Source: an uncultured Ruegeria sp. (lineage in GTDB: Bacteria; Pseudomonadota; Alphaproteobacteria; Rhodobacterales; Rhodobacteraceae). From it: DNA of 64,000 bases. The position numbers and the translations under genes were made by a program. Position 1 is the stretch's first letter. Every line of letters starts with the position of its first letter. The notes below the pieces were generated by a model. It saw only the letters and a list, made by a program, of their open reading frames with translations. It had not been told where the DNA came from and ran no database searches. The stretch lies in NCBI RefSeq assembly GCF_947497005.1, contig NZ_CANMFF010000001.1:412918-476917 (forward strand), written 5' to 3'. Positions 27,884-36,069 of this stretch are shown piece by piece.

Positions 27884-27914
27884 GGGGCTGGTCATTGACC
27901 GGCCCTTTTCTTTA
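27884..27914 (+). terminator. Rho-independent terminator of the BI-1 gene
   Basis: GGGCTGGTC and GACCGGCCC pair with one G-U, with a three-base loop, followed by TTTTCTTT. Confidence 0.8.
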
Positions 27915-27943
27915 AGCAGCGGGTGTCTATTGCTCCAGAAATG

Positions 27944-27967
27944 AAAAACCCCGCTGTCGAGGCGGGG
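27944..27967 (-). terminator. Rho-independent terminator of the lipoprotein gene
   Basis: CCCCGC (27949-27954) and GCGGGG (27962-27967) pair around a seven-base loop. On the minus strand the stem is followed by GTTTTT, just after the stop of the gene at 27995-28501. Confidence 0.75.
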
Positions 27968-27994
27968 CTTTCTGCGTCCGGAATGTTTGTTCGT

Positions 27995-28501
27995 TTAGCT
28001 GCAGTTGAGCGGTACAGCAAAGCCGGAGCTCTTCTCGGATGTTCCTTTGCGGAAAACATCACCCGCTGGCAGACAGCCGGTAAAACGCTCGGTCTCTTCT
28101 GCGAAACCCACACCGATCGAATTGTCAACTTTCACACTGTTGGTGGGCGTGCGCAGCACACCAAACAGGGTACCATTGACGTTGACGGTGCTCAGGAACA
28201 GGTTCGTGTCGCTACCCTTAAGTTGCACTGCATTGTTTGCCGTCTGTCCGCCGTTGTCGATTGCGACCGATGCCACTTTGGATGGGTCGACCTCGTCAAC
28301 CAACAGCGTGACTGTCCGCAGCTCAGCCAGCTCTGCGGGAACGTTGGTCGCGTCCGGCAGGAAGGCAACGGCACCGGGTACGTCTGAAATCGTACGCGGT
28401 TCGCCATCGATTCCGGTGAACCCGACGCCTTCGCGGTCAAACGGGTCCTCACAGGCCGCTAGGGTCAGAACGGCAATTGTGGATAACAAGATTTTTTTCA
28501 T
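27995..28501 (-). CDS. Hypothetical lipoprotein
   Basis: This 168-residue protein starts with a lipoprotein signal peptide, KKILLSTIAVLTLAAC, where the cysteine at about residue 17 would be lipidated. No family is recognised in the mature part, which is rich in small and acidic residues and ends with two cysteines (FTGCLPAGD and VPLNC) that could form a disulfide. An upstream in-frame ATG at 28561 would bury the signal peptide, so I chose 28501. It has its own terminator. Membrane or periplasmic location is inferred from the lipobox. Confidence 0.75.
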   Translation of the reverse strand: MKKILLSTIAVLTLAACEDPFDREGVGFTGIDGEPRTISDVPGAVAFLPDATNVPAELAELRTVTLLVDEVDPSKVASVAIDNGGQTANNAVQLKGSDTNLFLSTVNVNGTLFGVLRTPTNSVKVDNSIGVGFAEETERFTGCLPAGDVFRKGTSEKSSGFAVPLNCS

Positions 28502-28661
28502 GGCGGTCAACATTTTGTGGCGATTTGCTGAAGCGTACTTGCAGGGCACCCTAAAAAGCAAGCCGCAGGCTATGCGATTGCATAAAACGCTGATGCGTCA
28601 CTGCAACGGACGGTTGCGCACGCAACCTGATCGCCATTGGCCTAAGAATAGAAAACAAAAC

Positions 28662-28689
28662 AAAAAAGGGCCCTGCAAGACAGAGCCCC
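28662..28689 (-). terminator. Rho-independent terminator of rpmG
   Basis: GGGCTCTG and CAGGGCCC (minus-strand reading) pair with one G-U around a five-base loop, followed by TTTTTT. Confidence 0.85.
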
Positions 28690-28717
28690 TTCGAATTTGT
28701 CCACATGGAACGGCAGA

Positions 28718-28885
28718 TTACTTGATCTTGCCTTCCTTGTATTCGACATGCTTGCGTACGACCGGATCGTATTTACGAATGGTCATTTTCTCCGTCATGG
28801 TGCGCGCGTTCTTTTTGGTCACGTAGAAGTGGCCCGTGCCCGCGGTCGAGTTCAGACGGATCTTGATTGTCGTCGGCTTCGCCAT
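28718..28885 (-). CDS. rpmG: 50S ribosomal protein L33
   Basis: This 55-residue protein of the large ribosomal subunit has the typical sequence [20 protein letters not shown] followed by VTKKNARTM and [18 protein letters not shown]. It lacks the CxxC zinc motifs, so it is the zinc-independent form. The ATG at 28885 follows AGGAGATAACC. The frame is open further upstream, but that part is not coding. It has its own promoter and terminator. Confidence 0.97.
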   Translation of the reverse strand: MAKPTTIKIRLNSTAGTGHFYVTKKNARTMTEKMTIRKYDPVVRKHVEYKEGKIK

Positions 28886-28944
28886 GGTTATCTCCTGCGT
28901 CCGAAAAGGCAGGGGCCTTTCGGTTGAATTCCTATGAGCGTGCG

Positions 28945-28972
28945 CTTTTACGCGCTGCACCGCCCATGTCAA
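28945..28972 (-). promoter_or_regulatory. Probable rpmG promoter
   Basis: On the minus strand a TTGACA -35 (28972-28967) is separated by 16 bases from TAAAAG (28950-28945), about 60 bases upstream of the L33 start codon. The -35 is a perfect match to the sigma-70 consensus; the -10 is weaker. Confidence 0.6.
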
Positions 28973-29012
28973 GACCAATCGGATGATACAGGTCGAGGAA
29001 TCGGATGCTGAT

Positions 29013-29720
29013 TTAGCCAGGCAGGGTTGGAGCACCCATATACGTGTGAATCTGATCTCTTTCAGCGTCCGAAAGGCCCAGCGCGGTGGACAATTGCCGC
29101 AAGTAGGACGCCTCGCGTTCGTTGTCCAGACGGATCGCGGCCAGAGACGTGGCGTAGATCTGCGCACCAAGCGCAGCGCCAGAATCAGCCGCAAGGCCCA
29201 TCACATCCATCGGAGCGTTCAGTTGTTCCTGCACAAATGCCCGCTCTTCATCACTTATGTCATCGCCCAACTCGCCCAGGATCGTTTCCTTTTCCTGCTC
29301 ATCCAGCTCACCATCCGCTTTGGCGGCCTGGATCATCGCCCTTAGCATCAGTTTGGCCTGAGCTTCCATCGCAGCGCCTGCTGGCGTTCCGCTGAACACG
29401 GATTCCATCAAGTCATTCGTCTGTTGACCGCCCGTTCTTGCGGCACCCTGCATAGCGTTTAGCAACCCGCCCATACCTGCAGCACCTGCGGCCGAGCCGC
29501 CCAACCCCATTTTGCCCATCATGTCCTGCAGGCCCGTCGCGCCACCGGGCAGTCCGAATTGTTCGGCCATCTTACCCAACTGATCCATGCCAAAGCCGCC
29601 GCCTGTGCCCTGCATCATATCCTGAAGGCCAGCCATTCCGCCCATCTTCTGATACTTGTCCATCCCTTTGGCCGCGGCAAAACCAATAGCGACAGACGCA
29701 AGCGTTTTCATAAAGCTCAT
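29013..29720 (-). CDS. DUF533/TerB-like protein
   Basis: This 235-residue protein has a short hydrophobic N-terminus ([17 protein letters not shown]). A glycine- and methionine-rich low-complexity linker follows at about residues 25-100 ([23 protein letters not shown]). The helical C-terminal domain at about 110-230 has [21 protein letters not shown], the acidic motif of the TerB/DUF533 fold. YebE of E. coli has the same layout. Function is unknown; an envelope-associated role is inferred from the family. The ATG at 29720 follows GGGAGGTTAG. Confidence 0.83.
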   Translation of the reverse strand: MSFMKTLASVAIGFAAAKGMDKYQKMGGMAGLQDMMQGTGGGFGMDQLGKMAEQFGLPGGATGLQDMMGKMGLGGSAAGAAGMGGLLNAMQGAARTGGQQTNDLMESVFSGTPAGAAMEAQAKLMLRAMIQAAKADGELDEQEKETILGELGDDISDEERAFVQEQLNAPMDVMGLAADSGAALGAQIYATSLAAIRLDNEREASYLRQLSTALGLSDAERDQIHTYMGAPTLPG

Positions 29721-29987
29721 AACTAACCTCCCGGTTCTTCAAATTTGCCCGGTAAGTCTAACAGCCGAATGTAATTACGAATACCGTGTTCAACCCCAAC
29801 GCGATTGACGTCCATTGTAACGTCTAAATTAAGCGTGTATTTCACCGTCATGTTTGTACATATCACGAAACCGTGATAGGTTCCCGCATCCAAGAAGCCG
29901 AATTCAGGCTCGAAGGCCGAGGCAGCGTGAACGGGTTAGACCTTCATTCAGCAGGTTTGTTTTACGCGACTGTTCTTGGGGGCAATC

Positions 29988-30623
29988 ATGACAGAATGGG
30001 TTATTCAGGCCGAAGAACTGGCCAATTGCAATTGCAACTTCGGTTGTCCGTGTCAGTTCAGCGTGCTTCCGTCTCATGGCAATTGCGAGGCGGTTGTCGT
30101 CTTCGACATTCAAAGTGGGCACTATGGTGACACAGATCTGGGCGGCCTTCGGGCGGCAGGTGTCTATTATTGGCCGGGGCCGATTCATGAAGGCAATGGT
30201 CAGATGCAACTGATTATCGATGAAGGCGCTACAGCTGATCAGCGCACAGCATTGCAAGCGATCATGACCGGTCAGGATACCGATGAAATGGCCACGTTCT
30301 GGTATGTCTTCAGCGCCATGGCTCCCACGAAACACGAAACGCTATTTGTTCCAATAGAGCTGGATTGGAACCGTGAAGAGCGTAGCGGGTACGCAAAGGT
30401 TGCCGGGGTTTTTGACGTTGAGGTCAATCCAATCCCCCACATTGTATCAGGTGCGCCGCATCGAGCATCGATCCAACTTCCAAATGGCTTTGAATACCGT
30501 CATGCCGAGGCTGCATCAGGCACGGCCAAGACAACGGGCGGTCAGATCAGCCTGACCTTTGACACAACTCATGCTCATCTGGCGCATCTGAATATCTCGG
30601 GCCATGGCGTTCTAGGCGCTTAG
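29988..30623 (+). CDS. DUF1326 domain-containing protein
   Basis: This 211-residue soluble protein has the DUF1326 cysteine motif CNCNFGCPCQF near residues 14-24, then a beta-rich domain with GHYGDTDLGGLRAAGVYYWPGP. The four closely spaced cysteines suggest metal or thiol chemistry. DUF1326 genes are often next to DUF2182 membrane proteins, as here (13 bases downstream). The ATG at 29988 is chosen; a TTG at 29976 is in frame but lies within the ribosome-site region. Function is not established. Confidence 0.85.
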   Translation: MTEWVIQAEELANCNCNFGCPCQFSVLPSHGNCEAVVVFDIQSGHYGDTDLGGLRAAGVYYWPGPIHEGNGQMQLIIDEGATADQRTALQAIMTGQDTDEMATFWYVFSAMAPTKHETLFVPIELDWNREERSGYAKVAGVFDVEVNPIPHIVSGAPHRASIQLPNGFEYRHAEAASGTAKTTGGQISLTFDTTHAHLAHLNISGHGVLGA

Positions 30624-30636
30624 GCGGAGACCTGTC

Positions 30637-31479
30637 ATGGCCAGGCAGAACACATCGACCCGGATTGGGACGGTTGAGCAGGTTTTACGGCAGGACAATG
30701 CGATTGTTCTGGGAAGTGTCCTTGTGATCATTCTTGCTGCAACCTGGTACACGATTGCCGGGATCGGGATGAACATGTCAGCGGTCGAGATGACCCGCAT
30801 GGCTGGCCCAATTGGCGAGCCCATGAAAATGGGAACCGCAACGACGTGGAGCGGCACCTACCCCTTACTTATCTTTCTGATGTGGTGGGTCATGATGATC
30901 GCCATGATGACCCCAAGCGCCGCGCCTGCCGTTCTTCTGTTCACCGCGATCAAGCGGATGGGGCCTGAAAAGGATCGAACGGCAACGTTCAGCCTGTGTT
31001 TCTTGTCAGGTTATCTGGTCTCCTGGGGCGTATTCAGTCTGACTGCAACTGCACTGCAATGGGGATTGGAGAGTATTGGGCTGTCAGACGGGCCGATGAT
31101 GACGATCCGTTCCGGCCTCTTCGCAGGGAGTGTTCTGCTGGTCGCGGGTGTCTATCAGTTTTCAGGCTTGAAGAACGCGTGCCTTCGACACTGCCAGAGC
31201 CCTGCACGGTTCCTGGCCGATCACAACCGCCCCGGGACCTTTGGCGCGATTCGCACCGGAGCTATGCACGGCACCTATTGTCTGGGATGTTGCTGGGCCC
31301 TGATGCTTCTGCTGTTCGTTGGGGGGATCATGAACCTCTATTGGATCGTCGGAATTGCCGCTTACGTCGCGCTGGAAAAACTTCTGCCCCGGGCGCGATG
31401 GCTTGCGCCGGTGACCGGGGTTGCACTGATCGGTGCAGGTCTTTGGTTTATCACTGCACCCCTGTTTTCCGGCACCTGA
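30637..31479 (+). CDS. DUF2182 (predicted metal-binding) membrane protein
   Basis: This 280-residue inner membrane protein has about seven hydrophobic segments. The DUF2182 hallmarks are PLLIFLMWWVMMIAMMTPSAAP near residue 75-95 and GTYCLGCCWALMLLLF near 210. The M-rich helix and the CxxCC motif suggest metal binding, and the family is annotated so by others. It probably works with the DUF1326 protein encoded 13 bases upstream. The transported or bound metal cannot be deduced. Confidence 0.85.
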   Translation: MARQNTSTRIGTVEQVLRQDNAIVLGSVLVIILAATWYTIAGIGMNMSAVEMTRMAGPIGEPMKMGTATTWSGTYPLLIFLMWWVMMIAMMTPSAAPAVLLFTAIKRMGPEKDRTATFSLCFLSGYLVSWGVFSLTATALQWGLESIGLSDGPMMTIRSGLFAGSVLLVAGVYQFSGLKNACLRHCQSPARFLADHNRPGTFGAIRTGAMHGTYCLGCCWALMLLLFVGGIMNLYWIVGIAAYVALEKLLPRARWLAPVTGVALIGAGLWFITAPLFSGT

Positions 31480-31546
31480 CGCTTATCCGCCGAGGGGTCG
31501 GTAGACGGGAAACCCCTGCACTATTTAAACAAAAACGGAGGAACAA

Positions 31547-31879
31547 ATGCCTATTTTCATAACTTATGCATCTTACTCGCAAGCTGGCGTCAAAGGCATG
31601 TTGCAGAAAACCGAGAACCGTACCGGCCCTGTGAAAGCCTTGCTGGAGAAAGTCGGGGGCAGATTGCTGTCCTTCTACATGACAACCGGCAGCAATGATG
31701 TGGTTGTGATCAGCGAAGTGCCGGATGGAACGGACGCTGTGGCCGTCGGTATGGCCGTTGCGGCGTCGGGTGCGGTGACGAATATAGAAACGGTCCGCGC
31801 CTGGACTGCGGATGAGTTCACATCGATAACGCAAAAGGCTGCGTCACTGACTGGCGCCTATACGCCGCCCGGAGGCTAA
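31547..31879 (+). CDS. GYD domain-containing protein
   Basis: This 110-residue protein has the GYD-domain pattern: FITYASYSQAGVKGMLQ at the start, then GGRLLSFYMTTGSNDVVVISE and a C-terminal TADEFTSITQKA. It is likely a small alpha-beta barrel dimer. It lies 67 bases after the DUF2182 gene with a GGAGGAAC ribosome site and may belong to the same transcript. No biochemical function is known for the family. Confidence 0.82.
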   Translation: MPIFITYASYSQAGVKGMLQKTENRTGPVKALLEKVGGRLLSFYMTTGSNDVVVISEVPDGTDAVAVGMAVAASGAVTNIETVRAWTADEFTSITQKAASLTGAYTPPGG

Positions 31880-31886
31880 CAGGATA

Positions 31887-32285
31887 TGCGCGGAGGGCCT
31901 GTAAGCCGGATCTTGTTCCGGGGTTGCCCCCTTCGATGACCATTCCTCTAGGCCGTGCATTGCTGCACAGCTCAAGCTGCCAACCCGGTCCCTCTCGGCC
32001 AGGACGCGCTTAGCGGCGGTATCGGCTTGCGCCGACCGGCCCGCGCGGGGACCCTATTTGGCATTGCTCCCGGTGGGGCTTGCCGTGCCGCCCCTGTTGC
32101 CAGCGGCGCGGTGGGCTCTTACCCCACCGTTTCACCCTTACCCTGAACCAAGGTTCTGGGCGGTCTGATTTCTGTGGCGCTTTCCGTCGGGTTGCCCCGC
32201 CCGGGCATTACCCGGCACCGTTGCCTTGTGGAGTCCGGACTTTCCTCTCGGGCTTTCGCCCCAGCGGCCATCCGGCCCTCCGCGC
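31887..32285 (-). ncRNA. rnpB: RNase P RNA
   Basis: The minus strand has the conserved RNase P RNA elements in order. The 5' P1 arm GCGCGGAGGGCC is followed by GAGGAAAGTCCGGACTCC (CR-I region), GGGTAAGGGTGAAACGGTGG, and near the 3' end AGAGGAATGG and GGCTTACAGGCCCTCCGCGC closing P1. The length of about 399 bases fits alphaproteobacteria. Ends are placed by the P1 pairing and may be off by a few bases. It is the catalytic RNA that matures tRNA 5' ends. Confidence 0.95.
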
Positions 32286-32293
32286 AAGAACCG

Positions 32294-32321
32294 GACTAAA
32301 CTTCTGCTCGGATACCGTCAA
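32294..32321 (-). promoter_or_regulatory. Probable rnpB promoter inside the amidase 3' end
   Basis: TTGACG (32321-32316) and TTAGTC (32299-32294) are 16 bases apart on the minus strand, and the RNA 5' end follows about nine bases later. The -10 covers the stop codon of the amidase gene, so the promoter is embedded in coding sequence. Confidence 0.65.
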
Positions 32322-33021
32322 GACGTTCCATCAACCCTGCTAACCTTTCGATGTCTCCCATGTCCTTTTTGGAAAGCGGGCCGCGTCGCGTTGGAGAAAA
32401 CCGGTTTCTGAAAGCTTTCAGCAAATCCTCGGTCCGGGCCTCTGGATAGCCTGCTCTCATCGCAATAAACGCGAAGTGTTTTTCATCTGGCGGCATTTCA
32501 TCAAGACTAATACCCTTGAGAACCACTGGCCCGACGCCCAGTCGACGACGCGTTAGGCGATCCCAATCAAACTTGGGGCCAGGATCAAGTTTTCGCTGGG
32601 GAGCCATGTCCGAATGCCCAATAACGTTCCATGGATGAATACCTAAGCGGCCTTGAATATCCGATAGCAAGTTTTCCAAAGCAGCCATTTGCGGCTCTGA
32701 AAACGGAACCTGCCCCGAGTTGTCTAGCTCTATCCCAATCGACCGCGAGTTGATATCGGTTCGCCCGCGCCACTCTCCTGCTCCCGCGTGCCACGCGCGG
32801 TCTTTTTCACGTACCATCTGCCAAACATTCCCGTCTGACCCAATCAAGTAATGCGCGGACACCTCGGCCTCCGGATCGCAAAGCCGGTCCAGCGCGGCCT
32901 GTGCGCTGTGCATCGCGGTGTAGTGAATGACCACCAAAGACGGTTTCAACCCATCGCGGCGTTCGCCAAAATTCGGAGATGGGTGCCAGATCGGCGTAAC
33001 GGGATCAGTTGTTGACGGCAC
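32296..33021 (-). CDS. N-acetylmuramoyl-L-alanine amidase (Amidase_2 domain)
   Basis: This protein of about 241 residues has a T7-lysozyme-like amidase domain. VIHYTAMHS near residue 32 carries the first zinc histidine, RSIGIELDNSG lies in the middle, and IGHSDMAPQRKLDPGPKFDW near 135-155 carries the other histidine and the catalytic lysine. A C-terminal peptidoglycan-binding-like part follows. It resembles AmpD/AmiD and would remove peptides from muropeptides; no signal peptide is visible, favouring a cytoplasmic AmpD-like role. The GTG at 33021 is my best start; an ATG at 33066 is an alternative, both overlapping the upstream gene. Confidence 0.85.
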   Translation of the reverse strand: MPSTTDPVTPIWHPSPNFGERRDGLKPSLVVIHYTAMHSAQAALDRLCDPEAEVSAHYLIGSDGNVWQMVREKDRAWHAGAGEWRGRTDINSRSIGIELDNSGQVPFSEPQMAALENLLSDIQGRLGIHPWNVIGHSDMAPQRKLDPGPKFDWDRLTRRRLGVGPVVLKGISLDEMPPDEKHFAFIAMRAGYPEARTEDLLKAFRNRFSPTRRGPLSKKDMGDIERLAGLMERLDGIRAEV

Positions 33022-33709
33022 TGCGGAACGGGCTGGGATCCCAGCCACAGGCGTAACCGTCGCCATCCGGGTCCAGACCCTTGCGGTCGCGCTGAGGACC
33101 ACCATTGGACAGGAAATCGATTTGAGCCTGATCCGGTGACGGGAATTGAGCGCAATTTCGCTGCGCCTTGGCCTGAAGGTTAAAACCAGAACGGCTGTAA
33201 AGTTGCGTGCCCACCGGATTGGACGTGCTCAGTGCATATTGCACAATGTTTGTCTGGCTAGTCGCGGTCCGCTCGGGCACGGCGGTTGGAGCTACGAGCT
33301 CGTAGGTCTGGCTATTTTGCTCAATCCGGGCAGCGTCAGATTCGATGCTACGTCGTTCCGACACGGCTGCGAAATCCTGTTCGTCCGAAATCGCGCCGTT
33401 GTTGGGTGCAGGCACGGGGGACACTACGGCAGGGGTTTGCCCGGTAGTGCTGGCCAATGCCGCTGCTGCTTGGTTGGCGATGTCGGCGTTCTCACCGGTG
33501 GCGACGGATGCTGTACCTGGAGCGCCCAGTGGTTGTTGTGAAACGTCGACCGGAGCGAGCAAGGGGTTGCCCACCGCACCCTGCCCCGCCAGTTGAGCCT
33601 CTCTCTGTGCCTGATATTCAGGCGTGTTGAAACCCGTGCTGGTCAGCGGTGCTACGTCCGTGCACGCAGCTGCCAGTGTCAGAGCGGGCACCAAAAGCAA
33701 AACGCGCAT
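33005..33709 (-). CDS. Lipoprotein with C-terminal excalibur calcium-binding domain
   Basis: This 234-residue protein has a lipoprotein signal, LLLVPALTLAAAC, with the cysteine at residue 16. A long low-complexity region rich in A, P, S, T and Q spans about 20-175. A short excalibur domain at the C-terminus has NCAQFPSPDQAQIDFLSNGG and DPDGDGYACGWDP, an EF-hand-like calcium site. It is probably an outer-membrane or periplasmic lipoprotein. Its 3' end overlaps the amidase start, which suggests a cell-wall-linked pair. Confidence 0.82.
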   Translation of the reverse strand: MRVLLLVPALTLAAACTDVAPLTSTGFNTPEYQAQREAQLAGQGAVGNPLLAPVDVSQQPLGAPGTASVATGENADIANQAAAALASTTGQTPAVVSPVPAPNNGAISDEQDFAAVSERRSIESDAARIEQNSQTYELVAPTAVPERTATSQTNIVQYALSTSNPVGTQLYSRSGFNLQAKAQRNCAQFPSPDQAQIDFLSNGGPQRDRKGLDPDGDGYACGWDPSPFRSAVNN

Positions 33710-33747
33710 TGTCTGGCTCCGTGTTTAGTACGTCAGTTGCCTGAGGC

Positions 33748-35235
33748 TTACCACCATTTCCCCGGCTTTGCCACAAACCCGGCGGCGTTCTCCAGCGCAT
33801 AGGCGGTGTTGAGCAGATCACCCTCTTCCCATGGGCGTCCGATCAACTGCAGGCCCAACGGAAGACCTTGTGCATCCAGCCCGGCGGGAACAGAGACACC
33901 GGGCAGACCAGCCAGGTTCACCGTTACCGTAAAGACGTCGTTCAAATACATTTGAACGGGATCCGCCTCGGTCATTTCGCCCAGACCGAAGGCGGCGGAA
34001 GGGGTTGCCGGGGTCAAAATCGCGTCAACACCAGCGGCAAAGACATTTTCGAAGTCTTTCTTGATCAGGGTTCGGACTCGGCGCGCGCGGTTGTAGTAGG
34101 CGTCGTAGAAACCTGCGGACAGCACATATGTACCGACCATCACACGGCGTTGCACCTCGTGGCCAAAGCCTTCGGCGCGGGTCTTTTCGTACATCTCGGT
34201 GATGCCATCGCCCTGCGCCAACTGCGCGCGACGGCCGTAGCGGACACCGTCATAGCGGGCGAGGTTCGAAGACGCCTCGGCCGGGGCAATCACATAATAG
34301 GCCGGCAACGCATACTTGGTGTGCGGCAGCGAGATATCGACGATCTCGGCGCCCGCGTCTTTCAACATCGCGGCACCATCGGCCCAGAGCTTTTCGATCT
34401 CTGCAGGCATACCGTCCATGCGGTATTCCTTGGGGATGCCGATCTTATTGCCTTTGATATCACCCGTCAGCATCGCCTCGAAATTCGGGACGGCCAGTTC
34501 CGCACTGGTCGAATCCTTGGCGTCATGGCCGCACATGGTTTCGAGCATGATCGCCGCATCGCGGACGTTCTTGGTCATCGGACCGGCCTGATCCAGCGAC
34601 GAGGCGAAGGCCACGATTCCCCAGCGCGAGCAGCGGCCATAGGTGGGCTTGATGCCGGTGATGCCCACAAACGCGGCAGGCTGGCGGATCGAGCCGCCAG
34701 TGTCGGTACCGGTCGCCGCCAGACACAAGTCGGCAGAGACCGCCGAGGCCGAGCCGCCGGACGAACCGCCGGGTGTCAGCTGCGCGTCATCATTGCCGCG
34801 GCGCCACGGGCTGACTGCATTTCCGTAAACCGAGGTTTCGTTGGACGAGCCCATGGCAAATTCGTCCATATTCAGTTTACCCAACATCACCGCACCGGCA
34901 TCTGCCAATTGCTGCGACACGGTAGATTCGTATTCGGGCCTGAAACCATCCAGAATTTTGGACGCTGCTTGCGACGGCACGCCCTTGGTGCAGAACAGGT
35001 CTTTGATTCCGATCGGCAAGCCACACATCGACGGCGCATCCCCACCTTTGATCCGCTCGTCTGCGGCCTTGGCGCGTTCCAGTGCAATTTCGGGCGTCTT
35101 GTGGACAAAAGCGTTCAGCGCGTCGGCGTCGTCGATGGCCTTCAGGCAGGCTTCGGTCAGCTCGACCGAGGTCACGTCACCTTTACGTAGCGCGTCGCGG
35201 GCGTCGGCCAGGCCCAGTTTGTTCAGATCGCTCAT
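33748..35235 (-). CDS. gatA: Glutamyl-tRNA(Gln) amidotransferase subunit A
   Basis: This 495-residue amidase-signature enzyme releases ammonia from glutamine to convert Glu-tRNA(Gln) into Gln-tRNA(Gln). GatA markers are [21 protein letters not shown] near residue 75 with the catalytic lysine, and [17 protein letters not shown] near 155-170 with the serine pair. It follows gatC by three bases. The third subunit gene gatB is not adjacent, as is usual in Rhodobacterales. Confidence 0.96.
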   Translation of the reverse strand: MSDLNKLGLADARDALRKGDVTSVELTEACLKAIDDADALNAFVHKTPEIALERAKAADERIKGGDAPSMCGLPIGIKDLFCTKGVPSQAASKILDGFRPEYESTVSQQLADAGAVMLGKLNMDEFAMGSSNETSVYGNAVSPWRRGNDDAQLTPGGSSGGSASAVSADLCLAATGTDTGGSIRQPAAFVGITGIKPTYGRCSRWGIVAFASSLDQAGPMTKNVRDAAIMLETMCGHDAKDSTSAELAVPNFEAMLTGDIKGNKIGIPKEYRMDGMPAEIEKLWADGAAMLKDAGAEIVDISLPHTKYALPAYYVIAPAEASSNLARYDGVRYGRRAQLAQGDGITEMYEKTRAEGFGHEVQRRVMVGTYVLSAGFYDAYYNRARRVRTLIKKDFENVFAAGVDAILTPATPSAAFGLGEMTEADPVQMYLNDVFTVTVNLAGLPGVSVPAGLDAQGLPLGLQLIGRPWEEGDLLNTAYALENAAGFVAKPGKWW

Positions 35236-35238
35236 GTC

Positions 35239-35526
35239 TTACTCCACCACTTTGGGGACTGCGAAGAACCCTTCGCGCGCGTCGGGGGCATTGGCCAGAA
35301 CCTTGTCCTGCTGATTGCCGTCGGTGACTTCGTCCTGACGGCGCTTGAGGCGCATCGGCTCGACCGAAACCATCGGTTCGACACCTTCGACATCCACTTC
35401 GTTCAGTTGCTCGATGAACCCAAGGATGGTGTTGAACTCGGATGCCAGCGCCGGCAGCGCGTCATCCTCGACCTTGATCCGGGCCAGTTTGGCCACTTTG
35501 GCGGCGGTGCTTTGGTCAATCGACAT
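35239..35526 (-). CDS. gatC: Glutamyl-tRNA(Gln) amidotransferase subunit C
   Basis: This 95-residue subunit stabilises GatA and GatB. The sequence IDQSTAAKVAKLARIKVEDD, a central FIEQLNEVDVEGVEPM and the end REGFFAVPKVVE are characteristic. It is the first gene of a gatC-gatA operon, and the stop is three bases before the gatA ATG. Confidence 0.95.
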   Translation of the reverse strand: MSIDQSTAAKVAKLARIKVEDDALPALASEFNTILGFIEQLNEVDVEGVEPMVSVEPMRLKRRQDEVTDGNQQDKVLANAPDAREGFFAVPKVVE

Positions 35527-35676
35527 CGGCTTCCCTCATCTACGTTATGGGGCGTTTACCCGTCTGTCGCGGCAGTCGCAAGACCGCTGCGCAAGGCGGG
35601 GGCCGAGTTTCGAATTCCCCGCTCTTCACCTGCTATTCAAATCTGAATGAGTGCTATGCACAAAAGTAAACTGATT

Positions 35677-35715
35677 AGTTCATTTTTGAACTTGAAAACT
35701 GAACTGTACTGTTCA
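35677..35715. promoter_or_regulatory. Paired inverted repeats upstream of a secreted peptide gene
   Basis: Two dyads built from the same half-site occur 23 bases apart centre to centre: AGTTCA-TTTT-TGAACT (35677-35692) and TGAAC-TGTACT-GTTCA (35700-35715). A possible -10, TATATT, lies at 35719-35724. This looks like a double operator for a dimeric regulator; the regulator is unknown. Confidence 0.55.
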
Positions 35716-35754
35716 TTTTATATTGTGCGACACAACGCAAACCGGAGAAAAAAC

Positions 35755-35913
35755 ATGAAACCCCTGATTACAGCCGCAGTCTTGTCCGCCACGCTTATGA
35801 CCGCACCGGCCATGGCCTTGGGTATCGACACAAGCAACCTGACACGCACGTTGACCTTCCCGTCCCCTGTCGCGGAACCGGTCACGCAGGATCAGGTTAA
35901 ACCTGCCAAGTAA
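35755..35913 (+). CDS. Small secreted peptide of unknown function
   Basis: This 52-residue product starts with a signal peptide (KPLITAAVLSATLMTAPAMA), leaving a mature peptide of about 31 residues rich in T, P and V. The ATG at 35755 follows CCGGAGAAAAAAC. A strong terminator lies 14 bases after the stop, and paired inverted repeats lie upstream, so this is a complete single-gene transcript. I recognise no family. Confidence 0.65.
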   Translation: MKPLITAAVLSATLMTAPAMALGIDTSNLTRTLTFPSPVAEPVTQDQVKPAK

Positions 35914-35926
35914 AGCGCAGGTCCCA

Positions 35927-35964
35927 GCCGGGTCAGACTTCCCCTCTCTGACCCGGCCTTTTTT
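35927..35964 (+). terminator. Rho-independent terminator of the small secreted peptide gene
   Basis: An 11-base perfect stem, GCCGGGTCAGA (35927-35937) with TCTGACCCGGC (35947-35957), a 9-base loop and a following CTTTTTT. Confidence 0.9.
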
Positions 35965-36069
35965 AATTTTCAAGGATGCACATCCCCAGGCAAGCCGTTA
36001 GCATATTCGCGAACACCTAAGAGGACTGCGCTAAAGTTCCGCAGTTCAGGCAAGCCAGTGGAGCAGATC

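Noticed and set aside
31955..32411. Short open frames across the RNase P RNA region
   Set aside because: They coincide with the structured RNA and have no ribosome sites.
33868..35190. Open frame of 440 codons on the plus strand opposite gatA
   Set aside because: gatA is certain on the other strand; the opposite frame is compositionally odd and has no recognisable domain.
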